From contig NC_035162.2 in the NCBI RefSeq assembly GCF_001659605.2, forward strand, positions 29,020,153-29,084,152: DNA of 64,000 bases, read 5' to 3'. Made by a program: the position numbers and the translations under genes. The stretch's first letter is position 1, and each line of letters begins with the position of its first letter. Source of the DNA: Manihot esculenta (taxonomy: Eukaryota; Streptophyta; Magnoliopsida; Malpighiales; Euphorbiaceae). Under the pieces are notes generated by a model that was not told where the DNA came from, did no database searches, and saw only the letters and a program-made list of their open reading frames with translations. This document shows positions 25,775 to 37,286 of this stretch, piece after piece.

Positions 25775-28103
25775 GCTGTAACGCCCCGGAAATCCGGACC
25801 GCTACCGGCGCTAGGATTCAGGTCGGCTTAAGGCCGCCGGAACCCGTAGCAAGCCTACATACATCCTGTTTACCTGTTTAATCCCATACATGATCAACAA
25901 ACATACATAAGAATTAAAAACTTTTCTTTTTCTTCATTCACCAAACTCAACCTGTGCATACACTATATTCATCATATACATAAACATTAATCCCTCTGTG
26001 GGATTTCATCAAAGCCTCAATGGGCAATATATATCCTGTGTTGAGTTGGTTCACATATACATCATAAAATAAGATCATGTACATACCAAGGGATTAACAT
26101 ATACTATGGTCAAGCACAACTCTATCCTCAATAACATAACTACATAAACATAACTGTTCAAAACTTTACATTACATTCTTATCATTTGTCATGTCCACAT
26201 ACTCTAGCTATTACATACATAAGACTTTTCTCTTCTTTTCTTCTCTATCAAACCCGTACCTGCAAACCTGGGGTTAGGGGAGAGGGGTGAGCTAAAAGCC
26301 CAGTGAGCAGAAACTAAAAACATTATATTAAATTTCATGCTTTCATGGAATGCATCATATCACAAACAATTCACATCAAGGGTGAACCTGTCACCAATTA
26401 GTCCCAACATAGTCTCGTGCCAGGCCGTAGCATGGGGTCCTGGTCTTCCTGTCATAACATACATAAAGTCTCGTGCCAGGCCGTAGCATGGGGTCCTGGT
26501 CTTCCTGTCATAACATATATAAAGCCTCGTGCCAGGCCGTAGCATGGGGTCCTGGTCTTCCTGTCATAACATATATAAAGCCTCGTGCCAGGCCATAGCA
26601 TGGGGTCCTGGTCTTCCTGTCATAACATATATTAAGTCTCGTGGACTAATTGGATCATACAGCATTCACCCACAACCACAAAATAAAATGCAATGCGACA
26701 TATTCGTGAACTAATGCAATCAGCCTATTACATGTCATCATGATGCATGAAACATGCTCAAAACATTTAATTGCTTGATTTAAAATATTAAGCTTGTTTC
26801 CACTCACCTCTGGCTAGCTCTGACCAGACACTGAAGCAGCTCACTCACTGCTGGGGTCCTCGGTTCCTCGGGTCCGAACCTACACAGGTGGACTCCAATG
26901 AGGGACCAAACATATATAAACACAACTCTAATATATCCCCCAAAAACCCCCTAAAACATCATGAAAACATCACAGAAAATATGCATGAAAAGGCTGAACA
27001 GGGCACCTTCGGCGGCACCTTCGGCGGCCGAAAGCCCCAGACAGAGACGAAACTCAGCTAGGTTCGGCGGCACCTTCGGCGGTCGAAAGTGCCAGACAGA
27101 GACGAAAGTCTCTTTTCGGGGGCACCTTCGGCAGCCGAAAGCTGCCTCCACAAGGGGGGTTCGGCGGCCGAAACTCCCTTCGGCTGCCGAACCTGGTTTC
27201 TGCCAAACGGCAGAAACTTGGTTCGAATGAACCTCCTGCCTCCCAACCATAAATCATGCATATTTCTCAACTAAAACACACATACAAGTTCCTAGGGGCC
27301 TCAAACATGCATATACCCCATCTACAACACTTCATTCACACACAAACAAGCTACATTGCTCAAAAATCACAACTTAAACCCATAAACCTACACAAGAACT
27401 AAACATGCCTTTAATCCCCAAAGATCTTCATAAAACTTGTGTCAAGCATAAAAGAGTTCAAGATCGACCCTTACCTCTTGAAGATCGAGAGTAGAGGCGG
27501 TCTAACTTGGAGTTGGAAGAGATTTAGCTCCTTGGGTCTCCAAGCTCAAAACTTGCTCAAAACTCGATTCAAAAGCTTAAAAACTTCAAAGCAAGATGAA
27601 AACTTGTTAAAACCATGAAAGATCTAGAGGAAACACTCAAGATCGAGGGAGGAACGGTGGAGACTCACCTTGGCCGACAATGGGAGAGAAAAAGCTCGCC
27701 CGTGCGGACCAAGGGGACCCTTTTATAGTGGCTGGCCAGGCCACGTTCGGGGGCCGAATGTGCCTCCGCATCCATGCAATGTTCGGCGGCCGAACATAAG
27801 GATCGGCGGCCGAACCTGCACTTCCCTCACTTAGACTTTCGGGGGCCTAACGTGCCTCCCAAAGTCCATGCATGTTCGGCGGCCGAAAGTGAGTTTCGGC
27901 GGCCGAAAGTGAGTTTCGGTGGCCGAACCTGGGTTTTTCCTTAAAGAATTTTCATGCAAAAACTTATTTGAAATCATGCTTAAAACATTAAAATACATGA
28001 AAACATTTTATAAAAACATGCTTTTACCCTTCTAGAGGTTTCCGACACCCAAATTCCACCGGACGGTAGGAATTCCGATACCGGAGTCTAGCCGGGTATT
28101 ACA
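25775..28103 (-). repeat. E5 3' LTR
   Basis: 2329 bp, with a TATA box at 27721-27727 (minus strand) and a 56-bp minisatellite at 26413-26636. It differs from 33471-35764 at many sites, including a replaced patch near 26000-26070 (against 33710-33765) and an extra GCC-type palindrome unit near 27890-27920. Confidence 0.93.
26413..26636 (-). repeat. 56-bp minisatellite in E5 3' LTR
   Basis: Four nearly identical 56-bp units start at 26413, 26469, 26525 and 26581, each containing GTGCCAGGCCGTAGCATGGG and a CTTCCTGTCATAACATA tail. Other copies of the family carry fewer or more diverged units in the same place. Confidence 0.95.
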
Positions 28104-28140
28104 TTCTCCCCCCCTTAAGAACATTCGTCCCCGAATGTTC
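28104..28140 (-). other. E5 polypurine tract and pre-LTR hairpin
   Basis: Polypurine tract complement at 28104-28116 and a perfect inverted repeat at 28119-28140 (9-bp arms GAACATTCG and CGAATGTTC, loop of 4). Reverse transcription would prime the plus strand here. Confidence 0.88.
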
Positions 28141-28214
28141 CTCAACTAGTACATGCATAGCGAAACAAACATAACATACACACATATAGCACATGGAACA
28201 CATCTCAACTAACC

Positions 28215-31200
28215 TCAGAAGAGGTGGGGGTACTGCTGGAGCATGGACTCCCGGGTCTCCCAAGTGCATTCTTCCAAATTGTGGTGGTTCCAAAGGACTT
28301 TCACCATCGGGATTTCCTTGTTCCTCAACTTTCTGATCTGAGTGTCAAGAATCCGCACTGGCTGTTCAACATAAGTGAGATCCTCTTGGATCTCCACATC
28401 AGGCTCGCTAAGAACCTTGCCCGGATCTGACACGAACTTCCTCAACATGGAAACATGGAAAACCGGATGGATTCTCTCCATAGAAGCAGGCAAGTCCAGC
28501 TTGTACGATACATTCCCAATCCTTTGCAGGACTTCAAAGGGTCCAATGTACCGCGGAGCTAGCTTACCCTTCTTACCAAATCGAACCACCCCTTTCATCG
28601 GAGACACCTTGAGCAATACTAGATCCCCCTCCTGAAACTCTACCTGTTTCCTGCGGATGTCTGCATAGCTTTTCTGCCTGCTGGTGGCAGTCTTTATTCT
28701 CTCTCGGATAATGGGCACCACCCTGCTGGTGATCTCTACAAGTTCAGGCCCTGCTAAGGACCTCTCTCCAACCTCTTCCCAGCAAACGGGTGATCTGCAC
28801 TTCCTCCCATATAAAGCTTCATATGGAGCCATCCCTATGCTAGCATGATAGCTGTTATTGTAGGCAAACTCCACCAAAGGTAGATGTTGCTTCCAAGAAC
28901 CGCCAAAATCTAGTACACACATCCTGAGCATATCCTCTATTGTCTGGATGGTCCTCTCTGACTGTCCATCAGTCTGGGGGTGGAAGGCAGTACTGAAATC
29001 CAACCTGGTACCCATAGCACTCTGCAGACTCCGCCAAAACCTGGAGGTGAACTGGGGCCCTCTATCTGACACTATTGAAACTGGGACCCCGTGTAGTCTG
29101 ACAATCTCATTTACATAAACCTGCGCCAACTTATCCACAGAATAGTTGCTCCTAACTGGAATGAAGTGAGCAGATTTGGTGAGTCTGTCCACAATCACCC
29201 ATATGGAGTCTAGTCTGTTGGATGTTGCCGGTAACCCCACTACAAAATCCATAGCAATATTCTCCCATTTCCACTCTGGAATCGGTAGCGGGTTAAGCAT
29301 TCCAGCCGGCTTCTGATGTTCCAGCTTCACCCTCTGACATATTTCGCAGGCTGACACGAATTGTGCCACTTCCCTCTTCATAGCTGGCCACCAATACACT
29401 CTCTTCAGATCTTGATACATCTTGGTGGCTCCAGGGTGAACACTGTATCTTGCATTATGAGCCTCTCTCATAATGTCTCCTTTAAGTCCGATGTCATCTG
29501 GTACACATAGTCTATTCCCATAGCGGAGGATCCCCTTACTGTCGAATCTGAACTCACTGTTTTTGCCTGACTGAACAGTCCTGGCAATTTTCACTAACTC
29601 TGGGTCCTCATGCTGTTTCTGAGCCACCTGCTCCAGAAACATGGGTGTTACTTTCATCTGTGCAATCAAAGCACCTGTACCAGACAACTCCATCTGTAGA
29701 CCTTCCTCAATGAGCTTATAAAATTCCTTCACCACCGGTCTCCTCTCTGCCGTGATGTGGGATAGACTGCCAAGTGATTTCCGGCTTAAGGCATCAGCTA
29801 CTACATTAGCCTTACCCGGATGGTACTGTATCTTACAATCATAGTCACTGAGCAGTTCTACCCATCTCCTCTGCCTCAAGTTCAGCTCTCTCTGGTTCAA
29901 GATGTGCTGCAGGCTCTTATGATCTGTGAAGATCTCACATTTTACCCCATAGAGGTAATGCCTCCACATCTTGAGTGCAAAGATAACCGCTGCCATCTCC
30001 AGATCGTGTGTGGGGTAATTCATCTCATGCCTCTTTAGCTGTCTAGAAGCATAAGCGATCACCCTACCATTCTGCATCAACACACAACCCAAGCCTACTC
30101 TGGATGCATCACAGAACACTGTGAAGTCCTCATTGCTGGTTGGCAGAGCTAACACTGGTGCTGAAGTCAACCTCTTCTTGAGCTCCTCAAAGCTTTCCTC
30201 ACACTGGTCGGTCCAATCGAACCTCTGATTCTTTCTGGTCAATCTGGTTAAAGGAGCTGCAATCTTGGAGAAGTCCTGTACGAACCTCCTGTAATAACCA
30301 GCCAAACCCAAGAAACTTCTGATCTCTGTCACTGAGGTGGGTCTGGGCCAGTTAGTCACAGCCTCTACTTTCTTGGGGTCTACCTCTATTCCATTTTCTG
30401 ACACTATATGCCCCAAGAATGAGATGCTCCTCAACCAGAACTCACACTTGGAGAACTTGGCGTACAAGCCATGTTCCCTCAAGGTCTGCAGAACTATCCT
30501 CAGATGATGGGCATGCTCCTCTGCATTCCTGGAATACACTAGGATATCATCTATGAAGACAATAACGAAGTGATCCAGGTATGGTCTGAATATTCTGTTC
30601 ATGAGGTCCATGAATGCTGCAGGGGCGTTGGTTAACCCAAACGGCATTACAAGGAACTCATAGTGCCCATATCTGGTCCTGAAGGCCGTCTTTGGCACGT
30701 CCTCCTCTCTGATTCTCAACTGATGGTACCCGGATCTCAGATCTATTTTGGAGAAACAACCCGCTCCTGCTAGCTGGTCGAATAGATCGTCAATCCTTGG
30801 CAATGGGTACTTATTCTTGATGGTGACTTTGTTCAACTGCCTGTAGTCGATACAAAGCCTGAGGGATCCATCCTTTTTCTTCACAAAGAGTACTGGAGCA
30901 CCCCAAGGTGAGGTACTCGGTCGGATGAAACCCTTGTCTACCAGTTCCTGCAACTGTTCTTTCAACTCTTTCATCTCGGCTGGTGCCATCCTGTAGGGAG
31001 GGATAGAGATAGGCCTAGTTCCAGGCATCAGCTCTATTTCAAACTCTATCTCCCTTGCAGGTGGTAGTCCTGGAAGCTCGTCTGGGAAAACATCTAAAAA
31101 CTCATTGACCACTGGCACTGAGGTGGGCTCTCTAACCTGACTGTCTAGTTCCCTCACATGAGCCAAAAACCCCTGACATCCCCTCCTAAGCAACCTACGA

Positions 31201-33206
31201 GCCTGAAGAGCTGATATCAGACCTCTAGGTGTACCCCTCTTGTCTCCTCTGAAGACGACCTCTGACCCATCCTGACATCTGAACTTAACTACCTTGTCCC
31301 TGCAGTCCAAGGTAGCACCATGGGTAGATAGCCAATCCATCCCTAGAATGACGTCAAAGTCTGTCAAATCTAGAACCACAAGGTCGGCGGACAAGCATCT
31401 TCCCTCTATAAAAACTGGACTACACTGGCAGACTGTCTCTGTCACTGACGGGTCACACTTGGGTCCACTGACCCATAGGGGACACTCTAGCCCAGAGACC
31501 ATCAACCCTAACCTCTGAACGGCTCTCGGTGCAATAAAAGAATGAGATGCACCCGGGTCCATTAATGCATACACATCAGAACACCCAATGATGAGATTAC
31601 CTGACACCACGGTGTTGGATGTGTTAGCCTCCTGCTGCGTCATGGTGAAGATCCTGGCTGGAGCTGACGGACCCTCACCTCTGAACCCTGCTGAAGAAGA
31701 GGCTGACCCTCTCCCTCTGCCTCTGCCACTGGCCTGTGTAGCAGCTGGAGCTACTGGCTGTGCCACACTTCCTGAAGCTGTCTGCTGTGTCTGTGCCGTA
31801 GGAACTGCTTTAGGACATTGCCATGACATATGCCCCTCTTGCCCACATCTGTAGCAGGTCGTCGTCCCATACCGGCATAAACCCCTGTGTGGCCTACCAC
31901 ACTTCGCACAAGCTGCATTATCTGCCCCAGAACTAGAACCACTGCCAAATCCCAGACTAGACTTGACCTTGTTCCAGAACTTATTCTTCTTACCCTTGGG
32001 CTTACCCCATCTCTTACTGCCTGAAGCTGCTGCACTCAAGGTAGAGGGATCTAACCTTCCCCCACCCGGAGTTTTAGAACCAGAAGCTTGTGCCACTGTC
32101 TGTTTGACTGTCCCCTGAACGATGGCACTAGCCTCCATTCTCCTAGCCATGTCTACTATGGCGTGAAAACTCTCTCTATCTGCTGACTGTACCAAAGAGG
32201 AATACCTGGGATGGAGCTTCATGATATACCTCCTCGACTTCTTCTGGTCTGTGCTAAGGTCTTGCCCAGCAAATGGCAGCAACTCCATAAACCTGTCAGT
32301 ATATTCGTCTACACTCATATCATCGGTTTGCCTCAACTGCTCGAATTCTATCATCTTCAATTCCCTTGAACTATCAGGGAAAGCCCATCCTGCAAATTCA
32401 TTAGCGAACTCCTCCCATGATAGGCTATCCACCCTCGGCTTCACATAGTTTTTGAACCACTCACGGGCCTTTTTGCATTTCAAAGTGAAACCAGCCATCT
32501 GAATGGCTCTACTATCATCAGCCCCAATCTCCTCTGTGATCATCTTGACCTTCTCCAAATATACAAACGGGTCATCACCTGACTCAAACTGGGGAGCACC
32601 CAACTTCATGTAATCTGTCATTTTAGCCTTGCTTCCCCCAGATGAGCTAGGTTGGTGTATCTGGGTATCTGGGACTGTAGGTGCTGGTGGTGGAGGAGGT
32701 ACAGCATCCCCAGGGGTAGGGTTTGCTGGATTTGGATAGTATGGTGGAGGTGGGTACATAGGATACTGTGGATATGGTGGGTAGTATGGTGGGTATGGCA
32801 TCTGTGTGGAGTAAGGGTTAAAACTAGGGTAATCCGATGTACCTCCCATCGAATACCCGGGATTTTGGGTGTAGGGCGGATAGTGAGGTGGCTGAACAAA
32901 TCCCGAGGCTTGAGTGCCTCCTTGGGATTCTCCCATACCCTCTTCTGACATACTGACGCCCAAACTGCCATCCCTCCTTTGATCAACATTCATCTGATCC
33001 CCCATATCCTCTGACATACCTCCCTGCACTGTTCCTCTGACTGATCTGCTTCTTCCCAGATCTAAAGACCTTCTAGGGTCTCTCACTGCTCGGTCCCTGT
33101 TGGACCTACTTGACATTGCCCTAGGCAATGTTGAAGGACGGGCATCAGTGCCCTCGTCCTGAGGTGGCATTCCAGTCAATCGCGCAGATCGACGGGTTCC
33201 TCTCAT
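28215..33206 (-). CDS. E5 gag-pol polyprotein, intact (1663 aa), Tekay/Del-type chromovirus
   Basis: A single open frame that would encode every activity needed for retrotransposition. The ATG at 33206 ([10 protein letters not shown]) is shared with E3 and E4 (E2 has MRETRR). Residues 105-180 are rich in proline and tyrosine. The gag core is at about 196-370. Two zinc knuckles follow: an atypical CX2CX3HX3C (C433, C436, H440, C444) and a canonical CX2CX4HX4C (C451, C454, H459, C464). The protease has D550 in MDPGAS. RT has D822 and the FIDDIL pair D886/D887. RNase H has D1033, E1070, D1095 and D1138. Integrase has H1250/H1257/C1287/C1290, then D1320, D1381 and E1417. The chromodomain is at about 1604-1663 with aromatic residues Y1612, W1639 and W1649. 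All catalytic residues expected of the family are present. Its immediate source may be one parent of a recombinant, but the frame itself is complete. Confidence 0.96.
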   Translation of the reverse strand: MRGTRRSARLTGMPPQDEGTDARPSTLPRAMSSRSNRDRAVRDPRRSLDLGRSRSVRGTVQGGMSEDMGDQMNVDQRRDGSLGVSMSEEGMGESQGGTQASGFVQPPHYPPYTQNPGYSMGGTSDYPSFNPYSTQMPYPPYYPPYPQYPMYPPPPYYPNPANPTPGDAVPPPPPAPTVPDTQIHQPSSSGGSKAKMTDYMKLGAPQFESGDDPFVYLEKVKMITEEIGADDSRAIQMAGFTLKCKKAREWFKNYVKPRVDSLSWEEFANEFAGWAFPDSSRELKMIEFEQLRQTDDMSVDEYTDRFMELLPFAGQDLSTDQKKSRRYIMKLHPRYSSLVQSADRESFHAIVDMARRMEASAIVQGTVKQTVAQASGSKTPGGGRLDPSTLSAAASGSKRWGKPKGKKNKFWNKVKSSLGFGSGSSSGADNAACAKCGRPHRGLCRYGTTTCYRCGQEGHMSWQCPKAVPTAQTQQTASGSVAQPVAPAATQASGRGRGRGSASSSAGFRGEGPSAPARIFTMTQQEANTSNTVVSGNLIIGCSDVYALMDPGASHSFIAPRAVQRLGLMVSGLECPLWVSGPKCDPSVTETVCQCSPVFIEGRCLSADLVVLDLTDFDVILGMDWLSTHGATLDCRDKVVKFRCQDGSEVVFRGDKRGTPRGLISALQARRLLRRGCQGFLAHVRELDSQVREPTSVPVVNEFLDVFPDELPGLPPAREIEFEIELMPGTRPISIPPYRMAPAEMKELKEQLQELVDKGFIRPSTSPWGAPVLFVKKKDGSLRLCIDYRQLNKVTIKNKYPLPRIDDLFDQLAGAGCFSKIDLRSGYHQLRIREEDVPKTAFRTRYGHYEFLVMPFGLTNAPAAFMDLMNRIFRPYLDHFVIVFIDDILVYSRNAEEHAHHLRIVLQTLREHGLYAKFSKCEFWLRSISFLGHIVSENGIEVDPKKVEAVTNWPRPTSVTEIRSFLGLAGYYRRFVQDFSKIAAPLTRLTRKNQRFDWTDQCEESFEELKKRLTSAPVLALPTSNEDFTVFCDASRVGLGCVLMQNGRVIAYASRQLKRHEMNYPTHDLEMAAVIFALKMWRHYLYGVKCEIFTDHKSLQHILNQRELNLRQRRWVELLSDYDCKIQYHPGKANVVADALSRKSLGSLSHITAERRPVVKEFYKLIEEGLQMELSGTGALIAQMKVTPMFLEQVAQKQHEDPELVKIARTVQSGKNSEFRFDSKGILRYGNRLCVPDDIGLKGDIMREAHNARYSVHPGATKMYQDLKRVYWWPAMKREVAQFVSACEICQRVKLEHQKPAGMLNPLPIPEWKWENIAMDFVVGLPATSNRLDSIWVIVDRLTKSAHFIPVRSNYSVDKLAQVYVNEIVRLHGVPVSIVSDRGPQFTSRFWRSLQSAMGTRLDFSTAFHPQTDGQSERTIQTIEDMLRMCVLDFGGSWKQHLPLVEFAYNNSYHASIGMAPYEALYGRKCRSPVCWEEVGERSLAGPELVEITSRVVPIIRERIKTATSRQKSYADIRRKQVEFQEGDLVLLKVSPMKGVVRFGKKGKLAPRYIGPFEVLQRIGNVSYKLDLPASMERIHPVFHVSMLRKFVSDPGKVLSEPDVEIQEDLTYVEQPVRILDTQIRKLRNKEIPMVKVLWNHHNLEECTWETRESMLQQYPHLF

Positions 33207-33214
33207 CCTGTTTT

Positions 33215-33216
33215 CT
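33215..33216 (-). promoter_or_regulatory. Splice-acceptor-like site before E5 gag
   Basis: The coding strand reads CTGTTTCTCAG, with AG nine bases before the gag ATG. Equivalent sites lie before gag in E2, E3 and E4. Use is inferred. Confidence 0.45.
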
Positions 33217-33454
33217 GAGAAACAGTAAACATCACATAAACATTAGCATTAAATGGTTCATGTGGGCACACATGAACCCTCATCACATACATATCACATC
33301 ATTTATGCACATGCATTTTATCATGGCATATCATATCATCATAGCAAGACAGGACTCTACATCCTATCCTAGTGGACATGACTTTTGCCTATTGTGCTTG
33401 ACCTTCTATAACTTCTATGAGCCCTACACTCTAGGTCCGACCATATGAACCTAG

Positions 33455-33467
33455 GGCTCTGATACCA
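33455..33467 (-). other. E5 primer-binding site (tRNA-iMet)
   Basis: TGGTATCAGAGCC on the coding strand, 3 bases inside the 5' LTR. The leader between here and gag (about 250 bp) shows no gene. Confidence 0.95.
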
Positions 33468-34103
33468 CTCTGTAACGCCCCGGAAATCCGGACCGCTACC
33501 GGCGCTAGGATCCAGATCGGCGTAAAGCCGCCGGGACCCGTAGCAAGCCTAACATACATCCTGTTTACCTATTTAATCCCATACATGATCAACAAACATA
33601 CATAAGAATTAAAAACTTTTCTTTTTCTTCATATACCAAACTCAACCTGTGCATGCACTGTACTCATCATATACATAAACATAAATCCCTCTGTGGGATC
33701 TCATCAAAGCCTCAAGGGCTATACATCATATGGTGAGTTGGTTTACATCAATATCAAAACACAAGATCATGTACATACCAAGGGATTAACATATACTATG
33801 GTCAAGCACAACTCTATCCTCAATAACATAGTTACATAAACATAACTATTCAAACTTTACATTACATTCTTATCATTGTCATGTCCACATACTCTAGCTA
33901 TTACATACATATGACTTTTCTCTTCCTTTCTTCTCTATCAATCCCGTACCTGCAAACCTGGGGGTTAGGGGAGAGGGGTGAGCTAAAAGCCCAGTGAGCA
34001 GAAACTAAAAACATTATATTAAAATTCATGCTTTCATGAAATGCATCATATCACAGACAATTCACATCAAGGGTGAATCTGTCACCAATTAGTCCCAACA
34101 TAG

Positions 34104-34325
34104 TCTCGTGCCAGGCCGTAGCATGGGGTCCTGGTCTTCCTGTCATACATACATAAAGTCTCGTGCCAGGCCGTAGCATGGGGTCCTGGTCTTCCTGTCA
34201 GATCATATATAAAGCCTCGTGCCAGGCCGTAGCATGGGGTCCTGGTCTTCCTGTCATACATACATAAAGTCTCGTGCCAGGCCGTAGCATGGGGTCCTGG
34301 TCTTCCTGTTATATCATATATTAAG
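34104..34325 (-). repeat. Minisatellite in E5 5' LTR
   Basis: Four units of 54-56 bp of the same type as 26413-26636. The units differ by a 2-bp indel in the CATACATACATAAAG tail. Confidence 0.93.
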
Positions 34326-35399
34326 TCTCGGGGACTAATTGGAACATACAGCATTCACCCACAACCACAAAATAAAATGCAATGCGACATATTCGTGTAC
34401 TAATGCAATCAGCCTATTACATGTCATCATGATGCATGAAACATGCTCAAAACATTTAATTACTTGATTTAAAACATTAAGTTTGTTTCCACTCACCTCT
34501 GGTTAGCTCTGACCAGACACTGAAGCAGCTCACTCACTGCTGGGGTCCTCGGTTCCTCGGGTCCGAACCTACACAGGTGGACTCCAATGAGGGACCAAAC
34601 ATATATAAACATAACTCTAATATATCCCCCAAAAACCCCCTAAAACATCATGAAAACATCACAGAAAATATGCATGAAATGGCTGAACAGGGCACCTTCG
34701 GCGGCACCTTCGGCGGCCGAAAGTCCTGGACAGAGACGAAACTCAGCTAGGTTCGGCGGCACCTTCGGCGGCCGAAAGTGCCAGACAGAGACGAAAGTCT
34801 CTTTTCGGGGGCACCTTCGGCAGCCGAAAGCTGCCTTCACAAGAGGGGTTCGGCGGCCGAAACTCCCTTCGGCTGCCGAACCTGGTTTCTGCCAAACGGC
34901 AGAAACTTGGTTCAAGTGAACCTCCTGCCTCCCAAAACCATAGATCATGCATATTTCTCAACTAAAACACACATACAAGTTCCTAGGGGTCTCAAACATG
35001 CATATACCCCATCTACAACACTTCAATCACACACAAACAAGCTACATTGCTCAAAACATCATCAAAACCCATAAACTCAACATATGTCCTAACATGCATT
35101 TCTACCCATAGATCTTACTTAAAACTTGTTTAAAACATAAAAAGGGTTCAAGATCGACCCTTACCTCTTGAAGATCGAGAGTAGAGGCGATCTAACTTGG
35201 AGTTGGGAGAAATCTAGCTCCTTGGGCCTCCAAGCTCAAAACTTGTTCAAAACTCACAAATCTTCAAAACAAAGTTATAAACTTGTTAAAACCGTGAAAG
35301 ATCTAGAGGAAACACTCAAGATCGAGGGAGGAACGGTGGAGACTCACCTTGGCCGACAATGGGAGAGAAAAAGCTCGCCCGTGCGGACCAAGGGGACCC

Positions 35400-35406
35400 T
35401 TTTATA
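35400..35406 (-). promoter_or_regulatory. TATA box of E5 5' LTR
   Basis: Coding strand CACTATAAAAGGG. It sits about 5 kb from an intact gag-pol with a palindrome cluster upstream, so it is the best candidate for an active retrotransposon promoter in this window. Confidence 0.75.
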
Positions 35407-35764
35407 GTGGCTGGCCAGGCCACGTTCGGGGGCCGAATGTGCCTCCGCATCCATGCAATGTTCGGCGGCCGAACATGAGGTTCGGCGGCCGAACCTGCAC
35501 TTCCCTCACTTAGACTTTCGGGGGCCTAACGTGCCTCCCAAAGTCCATACATGTTCGGCGGCCGAAAGTGAGTTTCGGCGGCCGAACCTGGGTTTTCCTC
35601 AAAAGATTTTTCATGCAAAAACTCAATTAATTCCATACTTAAAAACATTAAAAACATGAAAACATTTTATAAAAAACATGCTTTCACCCCTTCTAGAGAT
35701 TTCCGACAACCGAATTCCACCGGACGGTAGGAATTCCGATACCGGAGTCTAGCCGGGTATTACA

Positions 35765-36808
35765 TTCGGCGGCTGAAACTCCCAGACAGAGACGAAACTC
35801 ATGCATGTTCTGCGGCACCTTCGGCGGCCGAAACTGCCAGACAGAGACGAAAGTCTCCTTTCGGGGGCAAGCTTCGGCAGCCGAAAGGCTGCCTCCCCAG
35901 CCATGTTCGGCGGCCGAAAGTGCCTTCGGCTGCCGAACCTGGTTTCTGCCAAAGGGCAGAAACTTGGCTCCCAATGCACATTTCGCCTCCAAACTTATCA
36001 AACATGCATCAAACCTATTCTACAACACACAAACGCAAGCATACATGTTCCTAGGGGTCTCAAACCATCATAAACCCCATCTACAACACATCAAGCATCC
36101 ACATTGTTCAAGAACACACATTTATACCCATAAACATAACCATAACCTAAACATGCATTCTAACCCATAGATCTTGCATAAAACTTATTCAAAACATAAA
36201 ACGTCGGCTCTTACCTCTTGAAGATCGAGAGAGACGACCAAAAACTCGGAGTTGGGAGAGATTTGGTTCTTGAACCACCAAGCTCCAAAACTTTGCTCAA
36301 AAGCTTAAATCTTCAAAACCAAGTTAAAACAAGTGAAAATCTTGAAAGATTTAGAGGAAGAACATAAAAAATGGGTGAGGGACGGCGGAGAGCTCACCTT
36401 GGCCGAAAATGGGGAAAAACTCGCCCGTTTTCGGCTAAGGGACCCTTTTATAGTGGCTGGCCAGACCACGTTCGGGGGCCGAATGTGCCTCCGCATGCAT
36501 GCCATGTTCGGCGGCCGAACATGAGGTTCGGCAGCCAAACCTGGACTCCCCTCACTTATGCTTTCGGGGGCCTAAAGCACACCCGCAACGCATGCATGTT
36601 CGGCGGCCGAACTTGAGGTTCGGCGGCCGAACCTGAGTTTTCCTCCAATGCTATTTTCATGCAAAAACTCATTTTCTTTCATGCTTAAAACATAAAACAC
36701 ATTAAAACATTTCATAAAAACATGGTTTTACCCTACTAGAGGCTTCCGACATCCGAGATTCCACCGGACTGTAGGAATTCCGATACCGGAGTCTAGCCGG
36801 GTATTACA
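35765..36808 (-). repeat. E4 3' LTR, proximal segment
   Basis: Matches 44637-45669 of the E4 5' LTR, including the palindrome clusters and a TATA box at 36446-36452. A short stretch around 36200 differs by about 14 bp. It begins abruptly at TTCGGCGGCTGAAACT next to the end of E5. Confidence 0.93.
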
Positions 36809-36845
36809 TTCTCCCCCCCTTAAGAACATTCGTCCCCGAATGTTC
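36809..36845 (-). other. E4 polypurine tract and pre-LTR hairpin
   Basis: Polypurine tract complement at 36809-36821 and a perfect 9-bp-arm hairpin at 36824-36845, identical in plan to E2 and E5. Confidence 0.86.
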
Positions 36846-36895
36846 CTCAACTAGCACATGTAAGGCATACAACATAAAACACATAGAGACTAACC

Positions 36896-36987
36896 TTAAA
36901 AGAGATGAGGATATTGCCGGAGCATAGACTCCCGTGTCTCCCAAGTGCATTCTTCCAGCTTGTGGTGGTTCCAAAGGACTTTCACCA
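36896..36987 (-). pseudogene. E4 pol C-terminal end (chromodomain tail), separated by foldback element
   Basis: The coding strand continues pol after the foldback insertion, reading [20 protein letters not shown] and ending QYPHLF at a TAA (36896-36898). It includes the second half of the chromodomain. The main part of the gene ends at 38477 on the other side of the insertion. Confidence 0.88.
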
Positions 36988-37046
36988 TCGGGATTTGAGC
37001 AATTTTTCAAATCATGTATGTTTAAAAAAATAATTTTAAAATGATG

Positions 37047-37286
37047 CAGGATCCGAAAATATTTTCGGATCCTGTGTGTCAACCCAGCTTGTTCGGCAGT
37101 CATACTGCCGAACACGCTGGTTCGACACTCAAAGTGTCGAACAGCAGCAAGTTCGACACTATGAGTGTCGAACTTTGCTGATTTGTGCCGCGGGCAAATT
37201 ATCTGCCCGAAGAGAAGCAGGCCAACATTCTTCGGTACTCTAAGTGCCGAAGATGTGAAAGCTGCATGCACCTGCATGGTGCATGC
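37047..37286. repeat. Ladder of seven short hairpins in the left arm
   Basis: Consecutive small inverted repeats: 37047-37074 (perfect 28-bp palindrome), 37091-37113, 37120-37142, 37151-37173, 37191-37209, 37230-37252 and 37264-37286. Several share a GTTCGRCASY-type stem and a 3-base loop, so the units look like diverged copies of one another, spaced 30-40 bp apart. Confidence 0.9.

Larger units (their letters stand above)
25775..35764 (-). mobile_element. Ty3/gypsy chromovirus E5, intact coding region, no target duplication
   Basis: A 9990-bp minus-strand element of a subfamily whose LTR ends TTCCGGGGCGTTACA on the coding strand. It has a 5' LTR (33471-35764), a primer site, an uninterrupted gag-pol (28215-33206), a polypurine tract and a 3' LTR (25775-28103). 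The flanks are GTAGC on the left and TTCGG on the right, with no 5-bp match, and 589 bp of the target LTR are missing. The two LTRs differ far more than those of the element it sits in. Together these point to a recombinant of two insertions rather than one clean insertion. Confidence 0.9.
33471..35764 (-). repeat. E5 5' LTR
   Basis: 2294 bp. Donor-like GTAAG (GT at 35164-35163), palindrome clusters at about 35460-35590 and 34695-34880, and a four-unit minisatellite at 34104-34325. It ends at 35764 with ATTACA and is followed directly by LTR sequence of E4. Confidence 0.94.

Noticed and set aside
34082..34354. 90-aa ORF with repeated TGRPGPHATAWHE motif
   Set aside because: Translation of the 56-bp minisatellite in the E5 LTR, not a repeat protein gene.
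37091..37286. Rho-independent terminators or a tRNA-like cluster
   Set aside because: The hairpins are many, mirrored in the opposite arm, lack T-runs and tRNA boxes, and belong to a foldback transposon in a eukaryotic genome.
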